Assembly: GCF_014634745.1 (NCBI RefSeq)
Contig: NZ_BMBP01000003.1
Coordinates: 1-64,000, forward strand
Direction of reading: 5' to 3'
From: Leuconostoc pseudomesenteroides KCTC 3652
GTDB taxonomy: Bacteria > Bacillota > Bacilli > Lactobacillales > Lactobacillaceae
DNA: 64,000 nt
Shown here: positions 37,501 to 44,786 of the stretch, one piece after another
Position numbering within the stretch: the first letter of the stretch is position 1
How the letters are laid out: every line of letters starts with the position of its first letter
Made by a program: the position numbers and the translations under genes
The notes under the pieces: model-generated
What the model saw: only the letters and a program-made list of their open reading frames with translations
What the model was told of the DNA's origin: nothing
Database searches by the model: none

Positions 37501-37710
37501 ATGATATGTGGATAAGGACAATTTTTGTCTATGGTTCAAATATAGCAGAGTTCTGTCATGATTATGTAAATATCAGATAAAGATTTCATCATCATTATAA
37601 TATTAACTGAATATACACAATCCTGTAATTAACTATGTCAAGTTTGATTACACAAAAAAATAGTATTTCAATTCAAATTACTCGCTTGATAAGAGTCATA
37701 ATTTTGTGCA

Positions 37711-37727
37711 GTTCACACTTTGTTCAC
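37711..37727. promoter_or_regulatory. Two phased GTTCAC repeats upstream of the BspA-like gene
   Basis: GTTCAC occurs at 37711-37716 and 37722-37727, spaced 11 bp (one helical turn), 67 bp before the surface-protein ATG. The rest of the 355-bp divergent region (37439-37793) is AT-rich and holds the two promoters and nothing else I can name. Confidence 0.35.
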
Positions 37728-37793
37728 CAATAATTCGTCTAGTCTTCTTCCCCCCTAGTAGAATGGAGCAAAAGGGTACTTTGGAGTAAAATT

Positions 37794-40364
37794 ATGAGAC
37801 GAAAACAAGCAGGCTACTTACCAATATTAATTGCAGTATTAACGCTCGCCGGCCCTGCACAAACCGTAACGGCTGCAGAATTGACGACCACCGATGACGT
37901 TAAAACGGATAAAAAGCTACGTCTAAAAAATGACGGTCGTTCTGACCTACAGGAATTAACCCAACGGATTGCTACTGGCGATACGGGTGATGGTCAGCCA
38001 GCGGCGGCGGAACCTAATAAGCCCGACACTCTCGAAACCCCCGAAGTAACAGAACCTGAACAGCCTAATGAAACAGACCCACCAGCTGAACAACCAGCAC
38101 TGCCAACAACAGACAACAAGCCGCCTACGTCTGGTAAGGCACCTCGATCAATAACAACGAACACTAATGGCAGCAGTACTTGGACATTTGATTCAGATAC
38201 TGGTTTGTTAGTTTTTTCAGCGGGGCAATTATCGCAGAGAATTGATACAAATCTAGCAGAAAATAGCTTAACTGCCTCACAAGTTAAAAAAATTCAATTT
38301 AATGGTGATGAGGGTAAGGTCACAGTAGACCCAAGCGTCCCCCATTTATTTGATAACCTAGATCAACTCACTGATTTTATTGATTTACAAAATTTTGATA
38401 CGACCAATGCGACGTCAATGTCATATTGGTTTACTAATACTAAAGGGCTTACCAATCCTGACTTGAGCTCATTAAATACCAGTAATGTACTTTATATGAC
38501 TGAAATGTTTCATGATAGTGGTGTTACTAATTTGGACCTAAGTAATTGGAATGTCAATCAAGTGACAACATTTCAGGACATGTTTTTCTGGGCAGATAAG
38601 TTAACGACTTTAAATCTATCCACTTGGGGGGCTGATCGTACAGTTGACTCCGTTAATATGGGTGCAATGTTTTCTAACGCGTCTGCCTTGACCAACTTAG
38701 ACTTGACGAATTTTAAGACAAAAAATGTCACGAATATGTCTTCTATGTTTCGTAATACGGGATTAATCAGTCTTAATCTCAGTACCTGGGACGTCACAAA
38801 AGTGAAAGAATTTCAATACATGTTTTATAGCTCAGCTGCCTTGGCCAACTTGAATTTATCTGATTGGGGCATTGCCCGTATAGCTGATTCAATTTATATG
38901 AATTATATGTTTTATAACACGTCCGCCTTGACCAACTTAAACTTGATGAATTTTAAGACAAAAAATGTCACAGGCATGTCTTATATGTTTTACGGTAGTG
39001 GTATCACTAATTTGGACTTAAGCAATTGGAATGTTGATCAAGTGACAACATTTAATTGCATGTTTGCTGAGGCAAAACACCTAACAACCTTAGATCTATC
39101 TAATTGGGGTGTTGCCCGCACCGCTGATTCTGTTAATATGACTTATATGTTCTCTAATACAAGTGCGCTAACTACTTTAAAACTGACAAATTTTAAAACC
39201 ACCAATGTCACGACTATGGCTTATATGTTTCGCGGAACCGGTATCACTCATTTGGACTTAAGCGATTGGAATGTTAATCAAGTAACAACATTTGATAACA
39301 TGTTCGCGGAGGCAAAGAACCTAACGACCTTGAATTTATCTAATTGGGGTGTTGGCCGCACGGCTGATACAATTATTATGCGCTATATGTTCTTTAATGC
39401 CAGTGCGCTAACTACCTTAAACTTGACAGATTTTAAAACCACCAATGTCACGAATATGGCTCGTATGTTTGTAGGAACTGGCTTAGCTGAATTAGATTTA
39501 AGCCACTGGGATGTTTCAAAAGTGACCACATTTGAAAGTATGTTTCTTGATAGCAGTATCACTAATTTGGACTTAAACGCTTGGGATGTTTCAAAAGGGA
39601 CCAAATTTTTTAACATGTTCTATAATGCGTCTAAACTGAAGACATTGGACTTATCAGGGTGGTATACTTCCGGTGCTGATGTGACCGCGATGTTTGGCAA
39701 GACTACCAGCCTCTGGAAAATCACCCTCAGTGCAAATATGAAGTTTACCGGTAGTCCTATGTTCTGGTCAGCTCCGGCTATTGGCACAACAATTAGCGAT
39801 AACGGACAAAATTATAAAACTACAGCCGCGTCTTGGCAAATTGTTGGTAACGGCACTGATCATAATCCAGCAGGAAACATGGTAACAACCGACCAAATGT
39901 ACGCTGACCGATCTGAAACAATCACCTACGTTTGGGCGCAAGCGCCTACTTTTGATGGCGTTGCTAACCTTACCTTTGACACACTTGGCGCTGGTGCTTT
40001 CCGTAATGGTAACAAGCCATTGGCAAGTAATATGTCAACTGGCGCAGTTAGTCTTATCAACTTGGATGCCAGCAAATCGTACAAAGTGTCCGTAGCGCAA
40101 ACAAGTGATTGGAACACATCTGGTCAATCCGCAAAAATTTCAAAGAATGATTTGAGCATTCAATATGGTCAATCTAGTTTAGAAAGTAGTGTTGACTTTT
40201 GGACTGGGACTTCCGCCAGTAGTCAAAACAATATTATGTTCAATCATAACACCAGCAACTCATTTAGCATTTGGTTAAATCCTAACACGGTGATTGATAC
40301 AAAACTATTGGGGAAACAATTAGCATCTGAACTCACTTGGACGTTAAGTGAAACACCCCAGTAA
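37794..40364 (+). CDS. BspA/DUF285-repeat surface protein with C-terminal WxL domain
   Basis: An 856-residue secreted protein. Order: signal peptide (1-28, cleavage near VTAAE); proline/glutamate-rich stalk (~65-120, PEVTEPEQPNETDPPAEQP); about 14 DUF285-type leucine-rich units of ~23-30 residues (LTTLDLSNW, NVTNMSSMFRN) from ~170 to ~630; and a C-terminal WxL-type domain (~715-856) ending LTWTLSETPQ. DUF285/BspA repeats mediate adhesion in other bacteria, and WxL domains bind peptidoglycan without a covalent link, which explains the lack of LPxTG. The first WxL motif is degenerate (DWNTS). No WxL-cluster partners (DUF916, small LPxTG protein) are nearby. It is a single-gene unit with its own terminator. 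Confidence 0.87.
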   Translation: MRRKQAGYLPILIAVLTLAGPAQTVTAAELTTTDDVKTDKKLRLKNDGRSDLQELTQRIATGDTGDGQPAAAEPNKPDTLETPEVTEPEQPNETDPPAEQPALPTTDNKPPTSGKAPRSITTNTNGSSTWTFDSDTGLLVFSAGQLSQRIDTNLAENSLTASQVKKIQFNGDEGKVTVDPSVPHLFDNLDQLTDFIDLQNFDTTNATSMSYWFTNTKGLTNPDLSSLNTSNVLYMTEMFHDSGVTNLDLSNWNVNQVTTFQDMFFWADKLTTLNLSTWGADRTVDSVNMGAMFSNASALTNLDLTNFKTKNVTNMSSMFRNTGLISLNLSTWDVTKVKEFQYMFYSSAALANLNLSDWGIARIADSIYMNYMFYNTSALTNLNLMNFKTKNVTGMSYMFYGSGITNLDLSNWNVDQVTTFNCMFAEAKHLTTLDLSNWGVARTADSVNMTYMFSNTSALTTLKLTNFKTTNVTTMAYMFRGTGITHLDLSDWNVNQVTTFDNMFAEAKNLTTLNLSNWGVGRTADTIIMRYMFFNASALTTLNLTDFKTTNVTNMARMFVGTGLAELDLSHWDVSKVTTFESMFLDSSITNLDLNAWDVSKGTKFFNMFYNASKLKTLDLSGWYTSGADVTAMFGKTTSLWKITLSANMKFTGSPMFWSAPAIGTTISDNGQNYKTTAASWQIVGNGTDHNPAGNMVTTDQMYADRSETITYVWAQAPTFDGVANLTFDTLGAGAFRNGNKPLASNMSTGAVSLINLDASKSYKVSVAQTSDWNTSGQSAKISKNDLSIQYGQSSLESSVDFWTGTSASSQNNIMFNHNTSNSFSIWLNPNTVIDTKLLGKQLASELTWTLSETPQ

Positions 40365-40458
40365 AAAAAACAGTAGATTTTCAATTATTTTTCTAAAAGT
40401 TGTCAAGTGAAGGACACGACTTATTTTAGAGAATGTTGCAACACCATTTTAATACACA

Positions 40459-40492
40459 AATAGGCTAACCACTTTGTGGGTCAGCCTATTTT
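40459..40492 (+). terminator. Terminator after the BspA-like gene
   Basis: AATAGGCT-ACC pairs with GGT-AGCCTATT around CACTTTGT and is followed by TTTTG, ~95 bp past the stop. Confidence 0.8.
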
Positions 40493-40795
40493 GATTATCA
40501 TAAGTTTCTACTTACTGTTGCAACATGTTTTATCAATACTTTGAGTCTCATTGCACATTGCTTCCAAGTTGGCTCAAATATCCAAGACAAATCAAAGTGA
40601 TGCCATTCGAATCTGATTAAGGATTTATAGGTGAGTACGACTCTTGATTTTCGCGAAATCACATAAGCTCTGCATAGAAGCAACCACGCTATAATTCTCA
40701 AACGCTTTTGAAACTAAAAATTTATGAATCAGTGCACAATACACGCAGTTGGTTCAAAAAATATTTTCTCCATTGCGATTTCTATCCATGAGAAA
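40493..40795. other. Gene-free stretch
   Basis: About 300 bp with no credible gene. A 67-codon open frame on the minus strand (40498-40701) lacks a ribosome site and known motifs; it may be chance or a decayed remnant. Nothing else is seen before the tRNA terminator. Confidence 0.4.
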
Positions 40796-40832
40796 ATAAA
40801 AAAGCTTTGAATGAATAATCATTCAAAGCTTT
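40796..40832 (-). terminator. Terminator of the tRNA-Leu/tRNA-Thr unit
   Basis: A 13-bp perfect stem AAAGCTTTGAATG and complement, loop of 6, followed by a T run on the minus strand, directly after tRNA-Thr. Confidence 0.9.
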
Positions 40833-40841
40833 CATAAATTA

Positions 40842-40914
40842 TGCCGACCGCCGGGCTCAAACCGGCGACCCCCTCATTACTAGTGAGGTGCTCTATCAAC
40901 TGAGCTAGGTCGGC
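40842..40914 (-). tRNA. tRNA-Thr(AGT)
   Basis: 73 nt; acceptor GCCGACC/GGTCGGC with discriminator A, D stem GCTC/GAGC, anticodon stem CCTCA/TGAGG around CTAGTAA, T stem GCCGG/CCGGC. The anticodon is AGT. A34 outside tRNA-Arg is uncommon in bacteria and implies deamination to inosine or superwobble. It is transcribed after tRNA-Leu. Confidence 0.93.
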
Positions 40915-40988
40915 AGATCAAAGTACTCAAGTATTATATCAAATAATACCAGATACCTCAATATAATAATATGGCGGCGACCATATTA

Positions 40989-41070
40989 TACGGGTGACAG
41001 GAATCGAACCTGCACGGATTTCTCCACTGGAACCTAAATCCAGCGCGTCTGCCAGTTCCGCCACACCCGC
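40989..41070 (-). tRNA. tRNA-Leu(TAG)
   Basis: 82 nt with the long variable arm of class II tRNAs. Acceptor GCGGGTG/CACCCGT (G1-U72 wobble), anticodon stem CTGGA/TCCAG around TTTAGGT (anticodon TAG), T loop TTCGATT. It reads CUA and other CUN codons and probably shares a transcript with tRNA-Thr 74 bp downstream. Confidence 0.94.
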
Positions 41071-41180
41071 ATGTCTAACACAACCCTTTAATTTTACTGG
41101 AAAAATGATTGTACGTCAAGCATTTATTTACCTTTGATCGCAAATAGGCGTAACATGGAGTTAGCGAGGTGACACAACAA

Positions 41181-41531
41181 ATGACAAAAAGAAACGTTGC
41201 AACAGTATTCGAAGCAAAACACAATATTGAATTATTATACTTATCGCTACAATCTAAGCTTATTGCCCCAGGGATTCGTGATATCACTGATGTTTTACTA
41301 CAAGTTAACAAACAAATAGACACCAGTAAAAACCCTGAAGCCTTAGTGAACAGAATGGTTAATTATATTCGTATCACAGCCTCGTCTGAAAAGCTTCATT
41401 TTTCAAAAGCTGACGAAAAATTGATTATTGATTTAGGCGTGATTGGTCAACAAGCTGGTCTGAATGGTCAATATATGGCTGATTTTTCTGATAAATCACA
41501 ATTCTATAGTTATACCGACGCAAATAAATAG
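41181..41531 (+). CDS. Class IIa-type bacteriocin immunity protein
   Basis: A 116-residue cytoplasmic four-helix protein of the pediocin/enterocin A immunity type. The third-to-fourth helix and tail, RMVNYIRITASSEKLHFSKADEKLIIDLG...Y..F, aligns with PedB (NKIASQALVDKLHFTAEENKVLAAI). Such proteins protect a producer by locking the bacteriocin-bound mannose PTS. I start at the ATG 11 nt after GAGG; an in-frame GTG 12 nt earlier is less likely. No pediocin-type YGNGV structural gene is adjacent; instead it converges on two genes for larger secreted proteins ending YGGWSCDYAxVAxGAAW. It ends at the shared repeat-borne terminator. Confidence 0.82.
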   Translation: MTKRNVATVFEAKHNIELLYLSLQSKLIAPGIRDITDVLLQVNKQIDTSKNPEALVNRMVNYIRITASSEKLHFSKADEKLIIDLGVIGQQAGLNGQYMADFSDKSQFYSYTDANK

Positions 41532-41557
41532 ATTGGAATTAGCAGCTCTAATCATTC

Positions 41558-41607
41558 ATCAACAAAAAAGGTTCGATACACTATTCTCTGTATCGAACCT
41601 TTTAATC
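41558..41607. repeat. 50-bp direct repeat, left copy, carrying a bidirectional terminator
   Basis: It begins ATCAACAAAAAAGGTTCGAT and ends TTTTAATC. The hairpin pairs GGTTCGATACA with TGTATCGAACC. 48 of 50 positions are identical to the copy at 43207-43256 in the same orientation. It terminates the immunity gene (plus) and the secreted-protein operon (minus). Confidence 0.92.
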
Positions 41608-41614
41608 GCAATAA

Positions 41615-42246
41615 CTACTTATAACCCTTGCCAATACCTAACCAAGCAGCGCCCTTGGCTACATTGGCGTAATCACAAGACCAACCACCATAAAATGCAG
41701 AGGTTATATTCCCTAATTCCGACCAATATTTAACTGTTTTCTTCCCACTATTTTTTTTAGTAGCATAGTGCCATACATCTGGCGCAATTTTTTGATTAAC
41801 AGCGCTTTGCCGATTAGGAAATGAGTCATTACACCAAAAATTGGTTTTCAATCGATTGATATTTTCAAACCCGGCAACACTGATTTGTAACCCAAAACCG
41901 TTAGTAATTGCATACTTAAATAACGCTTTTAGCGTCGTATTATTATGACTATATTGTGTCGTAATACCATTTCTGGCGGTTAATTTAACATCTCGATCTA
42001 ACACACTGTTTAAGAATTTATACGCCGCCACACTATTGTGATAGCTCCATGCTAAAGTATTTTTATACTTAACATCTGCTTTTGGAAAGTCACTCTGTCT
42101 AGTAACAGCACTTTTAGTAGCTAAGTGAACAATTTCATTATGATGAGTAATGTTGGCTTTCACAGATTGAAAGTTTGTTATTATGAGTGCGATAAACACA
42201 CTTAAACTAACAGTACCAACGCGGATTAGTATATTTTTTTATACAT
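41615..42246 (-). pseudogene. Secreted paralogue, frameshifted in its signal peptide
   Basis: The intact part (from 42199, read from an in-frame GTG) encodes 194 residues closely related to the upstream 259-residue protein: TLAWSY.NSV, NGFGLQIS, WCNDSFPNRQSAV, APDVW, K.VKYWSELG and FYGGWSCDYANVAKGAAW. The natural ATG (42246, after GGAG) reads MYKK and then runs into a stop because the A run at 42234-42240 has seven A. With eight A the frame would continue as NILIRVGTVSLSVFIALIIT...VKA, an ideal signal peptide. It is therefore either a decayed gene, a phase-variable one, or a sequencing slip. It lacks the propeptide of its paralogue. Function unknown; its place beside an immunity gene suggests an antibacterial protein. 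Confidence 0.75.
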
Positions 42247-42293
42247 GTCATTTCTCCAACCAAGTATAAACTATTGCTAATTATGTTTAGCGC

Positions 42294-43073
42294 CTATTTG
42301 TGTCCCTGACCAACGCCTGCCCAAGCAGCACCTCTTGCTACTCCTGCATAATCACAAGACCAACCACCATAAAAAGCTGTGGGGATTGCTCCCAACTCAG
42401 ACCAATTTTTTACAGTAACTTTTCCCTTGTTACCACTATTCGCAGTATCCCACACATCTGGAGCTGAAGCAATGTGGACCGCAGATGTTCGGTTAGGATA
42501 CGAATCATTACACCACCAACTTGTTGAACCAGATGTTGGGTTGATAAAACAACCATTACTTATTTGTAATCCAAAACCGTTATCTGTGACCCAATCAAAA
42601 TACGCTCTGACAACAGTATTCTGCGCTGGAGTTAAAGAAACCGAAAGACCACTTCCTAAACTAAAGGAAACAGTAGAGGCGGTATTATTACTTAAATAAT
42701 TAAAGGCCCTCACTGAATTTTGATAACTCCACGCTAACGTACCCTTTATCTGACTATCGGCGAGTGGCATAACAGCAGCACTACTAGCACCACCAACATC
42801 ATCGGTCAAGTCCTGTTTCGCCTCTTCCTTGCCTTCAATTACAACACTTCCATCGACTTTTTTAACTTTTTGTAGTCCCAACGCCTCTTGGCTTTTTAGA
42901 CTATTTAAATATGTCTGTACGCCCCGTTCCCTGAGAATCTCTTCCCCAACCGTGCCATTATTTTTTACAGTCAATGTATCATCAGCTTTAATAAATGATG
43001 TACTTGAAAAGCCCATTAATACTATAACCACTCCTGCAAAAACAGAAAATTTAACCTTCTTATGCTTTTTCAT
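42294..43073 (-). CDS. Secreted cysteine-containing protein, candidate large bacteriocin
   Basis: A 259-residue secreted protein I cannot place in a named family. Residues 1-31 are a signal peptide (KKHKKVKF, hydrophobic core, IKADD). Residues ~32-110 look like a propeptide rich in charge with DDVGG at 91-95, a possible processing site. The C-terminal ~148 residues form the domain shared with the downstream paralogue. It has cysteines at 175, 188 and 240; the last two are conserved and may form a disulfide. It ends FYGGWSCDYAGVARGAAW.GVGQGHK. The promoter overlaps phased TGTGA repeats. It heads a two-gene operon flanked by direct repeats and facing a bacteriocin immunity gene. An antibacterial role is inference. 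Confidence 0.7.
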   Translation of the reverse strand: MKKHKKVKFSVFAGVVIVLMGFSSTSFIKADDTLTVKNNGTVGEEILRERGVQTYLNSLKSQEALGLQKVKKVDGSVVIEGKEEAKQDLTDDVGGASSAAVMPLADSQIKGTLAWSYQNSVRAFNYLSNNTASTVSFSLGSGLSVSLTPAQNTVVRAYFDWVTDNGFGLQISNGCFINPTSGSTSWWCNDSYPNRTSAVHIASAPDVWDTANSGNKGKVTVKNWSELGAIPTAFYGGWSCDYAGVARGAAWAGVGQGHK

Positions 43074-43108
43074 GACTAAAATACTCCTTTTGTATTAACT
43101 TAATTCAT

Positions 43109-43137
43109 ACTATAATCATAAAGATAACATTTTTCAC
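43109..43137 (-). promoter_or_regulatory. Promoter of the secreted-protein operon
   Basis: Minus strand: -10 TATAGT (43109-43114), 17-bp spacer, and -35 GTGAAA (43132-43137), which departs strongly from TTGACA. The weak -35 coincides with the nearest TGTGA repeat, as expected of an activator-dependent promoter. Confidence 0.6.
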
Positions 43138-43180
43138 ATATAATACACAAATATTCACAAAGAATCACATATAGTTCACA
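43134..43180. promoter_or_regulatory. Five helically phased TGTG repeats
   Basis: On the minus strand TGTG (mostly TGTGA) occurs five times with 11, 10, 10 and 11 bp spacing. Alternate copies (TGTGAAC, TGTGAAT, TGTGAAA) are exactly 21 bp apart. Direct repeats at 21-bp period beside -35 are typical of LytTR response-regulator sites of bacteriocin systems. Confidence 0.6.
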
Positions 43181-43206
43181 CTAAATTCAAAATAAATTAT
43201 TTCAAA

Positions 43207-43256
43207 ATCAACAAAAAAGGTTCGATACACTATTTTCTGTATCGAACCCTTTAATC
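43207..43256. repeat. 50-bp direct repeat, right copy, carrying a terminator
   Basis: Same sequence and orientation as the copy at 41558, with two substitutions (one in the hairpin loop, one at the 3' edge of the stem). It acts as the terminator of the DUF6508-like gene on the minus strand and marks the right edge of the secreted-protein module. Confidence 0.9.
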
Positions 43257-43277
43257 ACCCTATTTTAGTCGCAATTA

Positions 43278-43652
43278 TTATGCTTTTTGTTTTAAGTCAC
43301 GTTCTCTTACTAACAAATCAAGTAAAATTCCATTTTGCACCAACGCTTGCCACATCCCCGGCGTGTACTTTTCACCACGAATAATCGCTGATACAATCGC
43401 TCTGATCAAGCTATAATCCTGAGAAGTATTCGCCAGTTGTGCCACATCTTCTTCTGCCAAACCTTCATGAAATTGGTGCTGGCGTAGCGTACGATCAAAA
43501 TTTCTATCATATTCATCAGACTTAAAATAACTCTGCGCTAACGTCAAAATATCGGCTGTATAAGACGGATATGTCGTCTCATGCCATGGAATAGCCTGCC
43601 CTTTTGCCTGCCGTAAAATACTAATATTTTTGTCAAAATCAAATGCTTGCAT
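43278..43652 (-). CDS. DUF6508-like small protein
   Basis: A 124-residue soluble helical protein without signal peptide or membrane segment. The C-terminal part SLIRAIVSAIIRGEKYTPGMWQALVQNGILLDLLVR resembles the DUF6508 core (RAI.TAIIRGERF..G.W...I..G). No catalytic motif is visible and the role is unknown. It lies 31 bp after the AI-2E-family gene on the same strand and ends at the right-hand direct repeat. Confidence 0.6.
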   Translation of the reverse strand: MQAFDFDKNISILRQAKGQAIPWHETTYPSYTADILTLAQSYFKSDEYDRNFDRTLRQHQFHEGLAEEDVAQLANTSQDYSLIRAIVSAIIRGEKYTPGMWQALVQNGILLDLLVRERDLKQKA

Positions 43653-43682
43653 TGCGATACCTCTTTCCGTGGTATCATTGTA

Positions 43683-44786
43683 TCACTTATCTTTAGTAAG
43701 TTCACGCATTTGTGTTCCAAATTTGATAACAGTTCTAACCACAGCATAGACTGGCACTACCAAAATCATACCAACGATACCTTTCAAGTTACCCGCTACC
43801 ATCAGTAAAATCATAATTGTCAGCGGATGAATCTGTAATGATTTACCAATCACATTTGGATAAATAAAGTTGCCATCCAATTGCTGAACAACTGTCATAA
43901 CAACTAATACCAAAATCATTTGCTTCCAAGATTGCGTTCCTGCCACTATTAAGGAAGGAATGACACCAATCCAAGGGCCTACATAAGGGACAATATTAGT
44001 AATACCGGCGATGACGCCTAAAAGCCAAGCATAAGGTTGACCGATGATTAGGTAGCCAATCGCCATCGCCACCCCGACAAACAGCATTTCAATCGCTTGA
44101 CCAGAAATATACTTTTCAATCGTGTGATCCATCTTATTCGTCAAATCTGCGACATTATCAGCAAAGCGATCAGGAAAAAGACGTTGTAAAGCTGGCAAGA
44201 GACGGTTACCATCACTTAACATATAGAATAAAACAACCGGTATTGTCACTAAGTTAATGGTCACTGACGTGATTGTTGAAATCACATTGCCTAGCGTCCC
44301 AGCCGTAATAGTCAAAAATGACGCCGCATATTTACCAACGGCACTTTTCACCTCATCAACATCAATCGACAAATGCAAACTGTTAAACCATTTACTTTGC
44401 AATGTATCATTGACATACGTTTGAACCGTCTTTGCAAATCCCGGCAAAGCATTGATCAAATTGGTCATTTCACGAACCAAGGTTGGCACCAGCAATATTA
44501 AAGCCCCAACAATCACCGTTAAAAACAGCACAAACGTTATAATCACGGCCAGTTGATGTGGCATTTTGTGATTTTTAATGGTGATTTTTTCAAGTAAGGT
44601 CAAGATAGGTTTCAAGACATAGTACAAAAAACCGGCCACAATTAACGGTACGAATACCGTTGAAATGAAAACTGATATTGGCTGCATCAAAAAATCAAAC
44701 CGTGACACAATCCAAATTAGTGCCGACAGTGCTAATAATTCTATTGTCCAAAAAAACAAATTTTTATATTTCAGATTCGGAAACAT
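43683..44786 (-). CDS. AI-2E/PerM family membrane transporter
   Basis: A 367-residue membrane protein of the AI-2E transporter (UPF0118) family with seven to eight helices. Typical parts are FDFLMQPISVFISTVFVPLIVAGFLYYVLKP, GVIAGITNIVPYVGPWIGVIPS and QLDGNFIYPNVIGKSLQIHPL. Members export AI-2 or act in sodium(lithium)/proton exchange; the substrate cannot be told here. It overlaps the mutY end by 23 nt, implying co-expression. Confidence 0.88.
   Translation of the reverse strand: MFPNLKYKNLFFWTIELLALSALIWIVSRFDFLMQPISVFISTVFVPLIVAGFLYYVLKPILTLLEKITIKNHKMPHQLAVIITFVLFLTVIVGALILLVPTLVREMTNLINALPGFAKTVQTYVNDTLQSKWFNSLHLSIDVDEVKSAVGKYAASFLTITAGTLGNVISTITSVTINLVTIPVVLFYMLSDGNRLLPALQRLFPDRFADNVADLTNKMDHTIEKYISGQAIEMLFVGVAMAIGYLIIGQPYAWLLGVIAGITNIVPYVGPWIGVIPSLIVAGTQSWKQMILVLVVMTVVQQLDGNFIYPNVIGKSLQIHPLTIMILLMVAGNLKGIVGMILVVPVYAVVRTVIKFGTQMRELTKDK

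Noticed and set aside
40498-40701. 67-codon open frame on the minus strand
   Set aside because: No ribosome site, no family motif, and it lies in a decayed-looking AT-rich stretch; a chance frame or an unidentifiable remnant.
43134-43180. CRISPR-like or tandem-repeat array in the phased TGTG region
   Set aside because: Repeat cores are only 4-6 bp with no conserved spacers; regulatory phasing is the better explanation. No CRISPR array, integrase, transposase or phage gene was found in the window.
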